Source: Bdellovibrionales bacterium
GTDB taxonomy: Bacteria > Bdellovibrionota > Bacteriovoracia > Bacteriovoracales > Bacteriovoracaceae
Length of the DNA stretch: 9,417 nt
Direction of reading: 5' to 3'
NCBI GenBank assembly: GCA_005791855.1
Contig: SXUH01000126.1
Span: 1-9,417 of the forward strand
Both the position numbers and the translations under genes were made by a program. Under the pieces are notes generated by a model. That model was not told the origin of the DNA, searched no databases, and saw only the letters and a list, made by a program, of their open reading frames with translations. Shown in pieces: positions 1-5,177 of the stretch (positions are counted from its first letter, which is position 1; each line of letters starts with the position of its first letter).

Positions 1-186
1 GACGGTTTGCTCCGTCGGGAACTCACCCATGCCGAGGATCCCGTTCTCACTCTGGAACATGACGTCCATACCCTTGGGGATGTAGTTGGCCACGAGGGTG
101 GGGATGCCGATCCCGAGGTTCACGTAGTACCCGTCCTTGAGTTCCTTTGCGATTCGTTGAGCGATCTGTTCACGCGAGAGTGCCAT
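1..186 (-). CDS. scoB: 3-oxoacid CoA-transferase subunit B, N-terminal 62 residues (partial)
   Basis: This is the first 62 codons of the B subunit of succinyl-CoA:3-ketoacid CoA-transferase (AtoA/ScoB type); the rest lies beyond the left edge. With subunit A it moves CoA between succinyl-CoA or acetyl-CoA and acetoacetate in the cytoplasm. The translation from the ATG at 186 shows the family start ([15 protein letters not shown]), then [15 protein letters not shown] near residues 23-37 and [14 protein letters not shown] at 44-57. By family knowledge, the glutamate of SENG (about residue 47) is the active-site residue that forms the glutamyl-CoA thioester. An AAGGAA ribosome-binding site (192-197, minus strand) overlaps the scoA stop codon and lies 5 bases from the ATG, so A and B are almost certainly cotranscribed and translated together. 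Confidence 0.93.
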   Translation of the reverse strand, partial: MALSREQIAQRIAKELKDGYYVNLGIGIPTLVANYIPKGMDVMFQSENGILGMGEFPTEQTV

Positions 187-195
187 AGGTGTTCC

Positions 196-897
196 TTATT
201 TTTTAATCGTCCGCTGCTCGATTCTCTTCTCGAACGTTCCCTTGATGAGGCGATCGACGTAGATCCCCGGGACGTGGACGCTGTCCGGATCGAGCTCGCC
301 GGGCTGGACGATCTCTTCGACCTCCGCCACGGTGATCTTCCCGGCGGTGGCGATCATGGGGTTGAAGTTCGCGGCGGTCTTGCGGAAGACGAGGTTTCCG
401 AAGGTGTCGGCCTTCCACGCCTTCACCAGCGCGAAGTCGGCCTTCGGGTACGCCGTCTCGAGGACGTACGGGCGGCCGTTGAACATCTTCACGTCTTTCC
501 CCTCGGCGATGAGGGTCCCGTAGCCGGTGGCCGTGTAGAACCCCGGGATGCCCGCGCCGGCGGCCCGGATCTTCTCCGCGAGGGTCCCCTGCGGGGTGAG
601 CTCGAGCTCGAGCTCGCCGGAGAGGACCTGCTTCTCGAAGAGCGCGTTCTCTCCCACGTAGCTCGAGATCATCTTCTTGATTTGTTTCTTCTCGAGGAGG
701 AGGCCTAGGCCGAAGCCGTCCACGCCCGCGTTGTTAGAAACGCAGGTGAGGCCCCTCACACCCAGCTCTTGAATCTTCTTGATGAGGTTCTCCGGAATCC
801 CGCAGAGCCCGAAGCCGCCGACCATGAGGAACATGTTGTCCCGGAGCCCGGCGAGAGCTTCGTCGTAGCTCTTGACGACCTTATTGAATCCACCCAT
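196..897 (-). CDS. scoA: 3-oxoacid CoA-transferase subunit A
   Basis: This 233-residue protein is the A subunit of the heterodimeric 3-oxoacid CoA-transferase (ScoA/AtoD, CoA-transferase family I), which activates acetoacetate with CoA taken from succinyl-CoA. The length matches the family. The signature [14 protein letters not shown] is at about residues 26-39, [15 protein letters not shown] at 54-68, and the [20 protein letters not shown] stretch follows near 103-121. The ATG at 897 is preceded by an AAGGGG ribosome-binding site a few bases upstream. The scoB start follows the stop after 9 bases. The nuclease gene ends 44 bases upstream on the same strand with no clear terminator between, so read-through from it is possible, although the functions are unrelated. 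The repetitive GAGCTC run near 600-617 encodes the ordinary GELELEL segment. Confidence 0.96.
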   Translation of the reverse strand: MGGFNKVVKSYDEALAGLRDNMFLMVGGFGLCGIPENLIKKIQELGVRGLTCVSNNAGVDGFGLGLLLEKKQIKKMISSYVGENALFEKQVLSGELELELTPQGTLAEKIRAAGAGIPGFYTATGYGTLIAEGKDVKMFNGRPYVLETAYPKADFALVKAWKADTFGNLVFRKTAANFNPMIATAGKITVAEVEEIVQPGELDPDSVHVPGIYVDRLIKGTFEKRIEQRTIKK

Positions 898-941
898 ATG
901 TGTGCCCCTTTTTCAAAGAGCCTAGCACAGGGGACGGGAGT

Positions 942-1784
942 TTAGAAATCAGAAATTCTCGGCACCAGATCCGGGTGGTCGATGAAGGGATTTCGCACCA
1001 GTTGGTACTCGGCGATGATCTCGTGCCGGCGCAGTTCCTCGGCGTCGACCGGGTCTGCCATGTGCCAGACCCGCAGGACCTTCTCTTCATCGGCATCGAT
1101 GGGCAGGTCGTAGTGAGTTGAGAAGTAGAAGAGGGCGCGGGCGACGTTCCCACGGTGCTGGACCGGCGGAGTGAAGACGGGCTCCCGTCCGCTCCGGCCG
1201 AACTGGCTGATGGAGCAGTTTTCCACGTCGAGCTCGTCGAGGCGTTGGTCGATCATCCCGAAGTTGAAGTTCCCGCGCTTGGAGTTTGCGTGGGAGTCGC
1301 TCGGGAACAAATGATGCATGTCGGATTTTTGCAGGTCCTTGTTATGCCGGTGGCTGAACTTACTCTGGGGCCAGGTGTGCTCGATGTTGACCTGAGAGTT
1401 CATCGAGGTGATGTCTCTTGCGTCCCTGAAGTAGAATGACTTCCCACAGTATACGTCCACGACGTGCTGGCCTCTACGATCCTTTAAAACATAGATCTCT
1501 CCAAACATGATCTTGCGAGCATTTTCGTAGCCAACAGAGCGGTGGGCGTAGCAACCATTTCCACAGTGTGAATTCATTGCGTCGTAGTTATTAGGCTGGA
1601 TTGTGTGCTTGGCATTAAGGATGACCCCAATTTGTCTTCGATCGAATCTTGTGTTGGAGTAGAGGGCTTTGTAAAAATTTTCTCCGTAGTAGGCCCAGGC
1701 GTACTTGCCAAGTTTCGCGTGGACATTGGCAAAAGCGCTCTGAGAAAGGATGAGAACAAGTAGTGAAGAAATCAATTTCATCAT
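942..1784 (-). CDS. Secreted endonuclease I family DNase
   Basis: This 280-residue protein belongs to the endonuclease I family (EndA of E. coli, Bsn/YurI of Bacillus), which are metal-dependent nucleases with a beta-beta-alpha-metal fold. Residues 1-19 look like a signal peptide (two starting Met, Lys, hydrophobic core, AFA end), so the enzyme is probably periplasmic or secreted. Family motifs appear in order: IEHTWPQS at 134-141 (H136 probably catalytic), KSDMHHLFPSDSHANSKRGN at 153-172, RGNVARALFYFS at 211-222, and RNPFIDHPDLV at 264-274. AAGGAAT precedes the first ATG by a few bases; the second ATG (1779-1781) is an alternative start. The gene has its own promoter. A role in feeding on released or prey DNA is a guess. 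The first ~350 bases are clearly more AT-rich than the rest. Confidence 0.9.
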   Translation of the reverse strand: MMKLISSLLVLILSQSAFANVHAKLGKYAWAYYGENFYKALYSNTRFDRRQIGVILNAKHTIQPNNYDAMNSHCGNGCYAHRSVGYENARKIMFGEIYVLKDRRGQHVVDVYCGKSFYFRDARDITSMNSQVNIEHTWPQSKFSHRHNKDLQKSDMHHLFPSDSHANSKRGNFNFGMIDQRLDELDVENCSISQFGRSGREPVFTPPVQHRGNVARALFYFSTHYDLPIDADEEKVLRVWHMADPVDAEELRRHEIIAEYQLVRNPFIDHPDLVPRISDF

Positions 1785-1809
1785 ACATTCCTTGGAAAAA
1801 ATTTAAGGA

Positions 1810-1838
1810 ATCTTATTCAAGCAAAACTTAAATGTCAC
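1810..1838 (-). promoter_or_regulatory. Sigma-70-type promoter of the endonuclease gene
   Basis: On the minus strand the -35 element GTGACA (1833-1838, 5 of 6 consensus bases) and the -10 element TAAGAT (1810-1815, 4 of 6) are separated by exactly 17 bp. Transcription would start near 1803, giving a leader of about 19 bases that carries the AAGGAAT ribosome-binding site. The gap between the upstream YkgJ-type gene and the nuclease gene is the most AT-rich part of the neighbourhood, as expected for a promoter region. It suggests the nuclease is transcribed separately from the gene upstream. Confidence 0.6.
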
Positions 1839-1865
1839 TTTATTAAAACTAATACGAAGAGATGT

Positions 1866-2438
1866 TTATTTTTGTAAGTTATACTGAGCGTAAAGTGCAA
1901 CTTTCTCTAACGCGCCGTAGATGGCTTGGTTGATAGGAATTTTTTGTGAAACGAGTTCGGGGTGCAGGGACATGAGCCTCGTCATCCATTCCGCGATGAT
2001 CGGAACATCTTCCGTGTGAGGCCTGATTTCTTTTTCCGAGAGCTGGTGAGCTTCCTTGATGTGCTTGCAAACCGAGAGGACGACCTCATGGTGCTTGTTG
2101 TAGTACCCGGCCACGCCGAACATTCGACACACGGCGGGCCTTTCTCGGTACGAACTGCAGTAGCCCTTGCCGCCGTCTCCGGTGCTCACGAACAGCACGC
2201 AGCTGCCGGCGGGCCTGGCCTTAAGGAGAGTGAGCCACTCCTCGAGCCGTCCTTCTTCGAAGACCTTCACGGCGAAGGGGAGCATCTCGAGGACCGAGGC
2301 TTCGACCTCCGGATTCTGGCAGCACTTCCCGCAGCCGGCGACGCAGGCGAGGGCACTGGACTTCTGAAACTGCGAGAAGGTCGCCGACATCTCTTCGTAA
2401 ACTTTTTGCAGATTAAAAGAAAATTCTCTGATATTCAT
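1866..2438 (-). CDS. YkgJ family cysteine cluster protein
   Basis: This 190-residue protein carries the CxxxCxxCC pattern of the YkgJ/Fli(B)-type zinc- or iron-binding family (PF03692): C32, C36, C39 and C40 (CVAGCGKCC), followed by C80, then YCSSYRERPAVCRMFG with C94 and C104, and C124. In these proteins the cysteines are believed to hold a metal ion or cluster; the biochemical role is largely unknown, and some members act in protein methylation or oxidase assembly. No signal peptide is visible, so it is probably cytoplasmic. The start at 2438 gives an N-terminal helix before the cluster; Met17 is an alternative. The ribosome-binding site is weak. It is divergent from the RlmM-type gene, with only 5 bp between the two start codons, so its promoter must lie inside that gene. 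Confidence 0.87.
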   Translation of the reverse strand: MNIREFSFNLQKVYEEMSATFSQFQKSSALACVAGCGKCCQNPEVEASVLEMLPFAVKVFEEGRLEEWLTLLKARPAGSCVLFVSTGDGGKGYCSSYRERPAVCRMFGVAGYYNKHHEVVLSVCKHIKEAHQLSEKEIRPHTEDVPIIAEWMTRLMSLHPELVSQKIPINQAIYGALEKVALYAQYNLQK

Positions 2439-2443
2439 ATTGT

Positions 2444-3352
2444 ATGGCCCACTTCTACTTCGCCCTCACCAACCCCGAAGCCGACGGTCTTCTCAAGGAA
2501 GAAGTGAAGAACTTCTACCCGGAGCTCAAGCTTAGTTATTCTAGGCCCGGATTTCTTACTTTCAAAGCAAATCATCCCGTGTTCTGGAAACCTCTGTTCG
2601 CCCGGGTGGCGGGAGTGAGCCACGGGAAGGTCCGGGAGGACGAGATCAAGGTCCAGCGGGCCTGGCTCTACAAGCGCGAGGCCAGCTACCTTCCGCCGAA
2701 AGCCCTCCAGGATCTCTCGGATAAGACCATCTTCAAGATCGGCGAAACCGTGACCCTGGTGATGATGATCGGGGAGGACGAGTACTGGATCGGGGAGTAC
2801 CCCTTGAGTCCGACCCACTTCCAGACACCGGGGGAGGTGAGCTCCATCCTCGAGGTCGCGGCCCCGTCCCGGGCGTACTACAAGATCGCCGAAGCCTTCG
2901 AGGCCTTCGACCTTCCCTTCGACCACCAGGAGCGGGTCCTCGAGCTCGGCTCCGCCCCCGGGGGTGCGAGCCAGTTCCTCCTCGAGCAGGACATGCAGGT
3001 GCTCGGAGTGGACCCGGCGCAGATGGACGAGAAGATCCTGAAGCACATCAACTTCAAGCACCTGAGGAAACCGTTCGAGCACCTCGAGCAAGGCGACTTC
3101 AGCAAGGACGTGGACTGGATCGTGAGCGACATCAACCTGCCGCCGACCATCATCCTAAAGGAGATCGACCGGCTCCTGAAGTTCCTCGAGCCCCGGGGCC
3201 TCGTGCTCACCCTCAAGATGAACGACCCGAAGCACCTGGAGCTCCTGTCGGAGACGGTGGCGAACTTCAAGAAGAAGGGGTTTCGGAAGGTCGAGCTGAA
3301 GTACCTCCCGTCTCACCGGCAGGAGATCGCGCTCATCGCTCTACGCTCATGA
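2444..3352 (+). CDS. rlmM: RlmM/FtsJ-type 23S rRNA 2'-O-methyltransferase
   Basis: This 302-residue SAM-dependent methyltransferase is of the RrmJ/FtsJ fold and resembles RlmM, which methylates the ribose of C2498 in 23S rRNA. The N-terminal third (residues about 4-70, including the SRPGFLTFK stretch) matches the substrate-recognition part of RlmM-like proteins. The catalytic half has SRAYYKIAEAF (142-152), the SAM-binding loop LELGSAPGGASQF (166-178), DWIVSDINLPP (224-234), GLVLTLKMND (252-261) and RQEIALIAL (292-300). The K-D-K-E tetrad therefore appears intact as K147, D229, K258 and E294. It is somewhat shorter than E. coli RlmM (366 aa). The start is fixed by an in-frame stop at 2429-2431; no Shine-Dalgarno sequence is visible. 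The 3' end overlaps the convergent oxidase gene by 20 bp. The exact target nucleotide is inferred from the family. Confidence 0.86.
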   Translation: MAHFYFALTNPEADGLLKEEVKNFYPELKLSYSRPGFLTFKANHPVFWKPLFARVAGVSHGKVREDEIKVQRAWLYKREASYLPPKALQDLSDKTIFKIGETVTLVMMIGEDEYWIGEYPLSPTHFQTPGEVSSILEVAAPSRAYYKIAEAFEAFDLPFDHQERVLELGSAPGGASQFLLEQDMQVLGVDPAQMDEKILKHINFKHLRKPFEHLEQGDFSKDVDWIVSDINLPPTIILKEIDRLLKFLEPRGLVLTLKMNDPKHLELLSETVANFKKKGFRKVELKYLPSHRQEIALIALRS

Positions 3353-4667
3353 ACCCCTGAGGGAAGAACTGGTTGTGCGGATCGTGCTCTTTCTTCAGAT
3401 CCTGGAAGAGGCCTAGCTGGGTCTTCCCGTGGAACTTCTTGATGTACTTCTGCTTGATGAGGCCGATGCCGTGCTCAGCGAACGGTGAGCCGTGCCACTC
3501 GTAGACTTCCTGGTAGAGCCTCAGCAGCTCGTCCTGGCACCGGGCGGACTCGTCCTTGCTGGGCATGTAGTTGAAGTGCAGGTGCGCGTCTCCGAAGTGG
3601 CCGAAGAGGCAGTAGCGCACCCCCATCCTGCTCGCACTCCGGTAGTAGTCAAGGAGATCCTTGAACCGGTCCGGGCCCACCTGGACGTCGGTCCCGACCT
3701 TCACCACCCCCATCTGCGAGTTCACCTCGAAGATCGCCCGCGGGACTCCGGCCCGGATGTGGTGGAACTTGTTCTCCGCGATCTCGAAGACGTTCTCCGC
3801 GGAGGTGAGGGAGAGGTGGCTCAGGAGGTTCCCGTAGATGTCCTCGAAGCTCTCCGTCTTCACCTCGAGGAAGATCACGTCCTGGTTCTCCCCGAGCTTC
3901 TCGTCGGCCTTGAGGTAGTTCATGCAGTTGGCGTCCAGGAGTTCGCAGGAGATGATCTCGTTCCGATGGCCCTGGACGGCGTTGAAGATCTCCAGGTGCG
4001 GGGCGTAGTCCACTTCCCACTTCGGGAGCAGCATGAAGACGTAGGTGACGTCGGTGTTGTCCGTGGTTTCGATCTCGACCTCGGTGACGATCCCGAGCTG
4101 GCCCTCGGTGCCGATCATGAGGTCGATCGCCTTCTCGAACCGGGGGTAGGGAGCGTTCTTGAAATCCTTGTAGGCCGAGAAGTCCCTCTGGTAATCCTTG
4201 AGGTGGGAGGACTTGGTCTTAAACTCCTGGTCCCGGGTCAGTTCCCGTTCCTCGCCGTTGAAGTCTAGGTACTTTAGCCGCGTGACCTGCGAGCGTATGT
4301 TCCCGAAGGCGAAGCACCGCTCACCGGTGCAGGAGGTGGCGATCCCGGCGGTGATGAGGGCGAGCTGCTCGGTGGGGGAGGTCTTGAGGTTCCTTCCCTT
4401 GGAGCGGAGGAACTTCTTCGCGTCTTCCCAGGAAACCCCGCCCTGGAGCACGAGGTTGCCGTTTGGTCTGAGCTCCATCTTCGGCGGCAGCTTCGAGAGG
4501 TCGCAGAGGTAGAAGTCTCCGGCGCCCTTCCACGGCAGGAGGGATTCGAGCTTATCGTACGGGATCACCGTGGAGGTCTTGGATGAAAAATAGAAACTCG
4601 GATGATGCGCCTTGAGGTGACGAACGAGATCTTCCTGGGAGTAAAATGTCTTTGTAAGGAACGCCAT
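3333..4667 (-). CDS. FAD-binding oxidase, GlcD/D-lactate dehydrogenase-like
   Basis: This 444-residue protein has the layout of VAO/PCMH-type FAD oxidases (GlcD, D-lactate and D-2-hydroxyglutarate dehydrogenases). The FAD-binding half spans about residues 1-200, with GGVSWEDAKKFLRSKG (76-91), FGNIRSQVTRLKYLDFNGE (121-139) and GTEGQLGIVTEVEIE (186-200). The C-terminal half carries FGHFGDAHLHFN (355-366) and AEHGIGLIKQKYI (397-409), likely metal and substrate contacts, and ends in HDPHNQFFPQGF. The usual glycine-rich RGGGTS pyrophosphate loop is replaced by SSKTSTV (28-34), so FAD binding is divergent. No His flavinylation site could be named. Substrate is unknown; a 2-hydroxy acid is a guess. 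The ATG at 4667 has a weak GTGAG site upstream. Divergent from the CoA-binding gene; the 3' end overlaps the rlmM-type gene. Confidence 0.85.
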   Translation of the reverse strand: MAFLTKTFYSQEDLVRHLKAHHPSFYFSSKTSTVIPYDKLESLLPWKGAGDFYLCDLSKLPPKMELRPNGNLVLQGGVSWEDAKKFLRSKGRNLKTSPTEQLALITAGIATSCTGERCFAFGNIRSQVTRLKYLDFNGEERELTRDQEFKTKSSHLKDYQRDFSAYKDFKNAPYPRFEKAIDLMIGTEGQLGIVTEVEIETTDNTDVTYVFMLLPKWEVDYAPHLEIFNAVQGHRNEIISCELLDANCMNYLKADEKLGENQDVIFLEVKTESFEDIYGNLLSHLSLTSAENVFEIAENKFHHIRAGVPRAIFEVNSQMGVVKVGTDVQVGPDRFKDLLDYYRSASRMGVRYCLFGHFGDAHLHFNYMPSKDESARCQDELLRLYQEVYEWHGSPFAEHGIGLIKQKYIKKFHGKTQLGLFQDLKKEHDPHNQFFPQGFMSVER

Positions 4668-4717
4668 AATATCTCACTTTTTTGGTTTATTTTAGCGCGT
4701 TTTCTAAGGAGATGGCC
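4668..4717. promoter_or_regulatory. Divergent promoter region, oxidase and CoA-binding genes
   Basis: These 50 bases separate two divergently read genes and are AT-rich in the middle. On the minus strand, TAAAAT (4689-4694, 5 of 6 matches to a -10 box) would start an oxidase transcript near 4682 with a short leader holding GTGAG. No good -35 pairs with it. On the plus strand CATAAT (4665-4670, 5 of 6) could serve the CoA-binding gene, again without a clear -35. That promoters lie here follows from the gene layout; the exact boxes are weak calls. Confidence 0.35.
4706..4711 (+). promoter_or_regulatory. Ribosome-binding site deciding the CoA-binding gene start
   Basis: AAGGAG sits 6 bases upstream of the ATG at 4718. 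A closer in-frame ATG at 4712 directly abuts it with no spacer, and the TTG at 4682 has no such site. The spacing favours 4718. Confidence 0.75.
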
Positions 4718-5089
4718 ATGGAAGTTGTAGCAGTCATCGGCGCCTCAAGCGACCCCAGCAGGTACTCGTACAAAGCAATCAGTTTACTCAAAGAATACGG
4801 CCACAGACCCATCCCGGTGCACCCGCGGGAAGAATCGGTGCAGGGAATAAAAGTAGTCCACAATTTAGGAGAGCTCGCCCAGGCGAAAGACAAGGTCGAC
4901 ACCATCACCGTCTACGTGAATCCCGCCATTTCCGATAAGTACGAGAAGGACATCCTCGCCGTCCACCCGAAGCGGGTGATCTTTAACCCGGGGGCGGAGA
5001 ACCCTCGGCTCGAGGACACCCTCACCCAAAACGGCATCAAAGTGGAGAACGCCTGCACGCTGGTCCTGCTCCGGATTTCTCAGTTTTAG
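4718..5089 (+). CDS. CoA-binding domain protein (YccU/CoA_binding_2)
   Basis: Starting at 4718 this is a 123-residue single-domain protein of the CoA_binding_2 (PF13380) family, with a Rossmann fold that binds CoA or a related nucleotide. The start VVAVIGASSDPSRYSYKAISLL (about residues 3-24) is the family's dinucleotide-type loop; RPIPVHPREESVQGIKV, DTITVYVNPA and RVIFNPGAENPRL follow in the expected order, and the protein ends with the typical ENACTLVLL segment. The length is normal for the family. Its cellular role is unknown; it is soluble and probably cytoplasmic. The first half uses more A/T-ending codons than the second. The U32 leader and gene follow on the same strand after 58 bases. 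No convincing terminator hairpin was seen in between. Confidence 0.88.
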   Translation: MEVVAVIGASSDPSRYSYKAISLLKEYGHRPIPVHPREESVQGIKVVHNLGELAQAKDKVDTITVYVNPAISDKYEKDILAVHPKRVIFNPGAENPRLEDTLTQNGIKVENACTLVLLRISQF

Positions 5090-5147
5090 CTCGGTTTTTC
5101 TTGTAATTAATACCCGTCTTACTAGTGCCGGTTTGAGAGGGGTGGCA

Positions 5148-5177
5148 ATGCGTGTTTTTTGCGCTAAAACACTCTGA
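5148..5177 (+). CDS. Possible 9-residue leader peptide coupled to the U32 gene
   Basis: A short frame starting at 5148 encodes MRVFCAKTL and ends with TGA at 5175-5177, whose A is the first base of the U32 start codon (TGATG). Its ATG has a clear ribosome-binding site, AGGGG at 5138-5142 in a GAGAGGGGTGG run, with a 5-base spacer. The U32 start has no Shine-Dalgarno of its own within normal distance. The most direct reading is translational coupling: ribosomes load at the leader, stop, and restart at the overlapping ATG. A weak 7-bp stem (5152-5158 with 5166-5172) lies within it. The alternative is that the stem folds out and brings the same site to about 13 bases from the U32 ATG, with no leader peptide made. 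Confidence 0.5.
   Translation: MRVFCAKTL

Noticed and set aside
600..617. GAGCTC-type tandem repeat inside scoA
   Set aside because: It encodes the conserved GELELEL segment of the subunit with preferred codons; no repeat element is needed to explain it.
898..941. Possible terminator or stem between the nuclease gene and scoA (CCCC/GGGG and TGTGC/GCACA matches)
   Set aside because: The two short pairings are not nested, are only 4-5 bp, and no T-run follows before the scoA ribosome-binding site.
1787..1811. 7-bp inverted repeat (ATTCCTT/AAGGAAT) that could fold over the nuclease ribosome-binding site
   Set aside because: One arm overlaps the predicted -10 box and lies upstream of the predicted transcription start, so it would not be in the mRNA if that promoter is right. 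A DNA operator role cannot be excluded but has no further support.
4682..4717. Longer CoA-binding protein starting at TTG 4682
   Set aside because: The 12 extra residues are not family-like, TTG has no ribosome-binding site, and AAGGAG fits the ATG at 4718.
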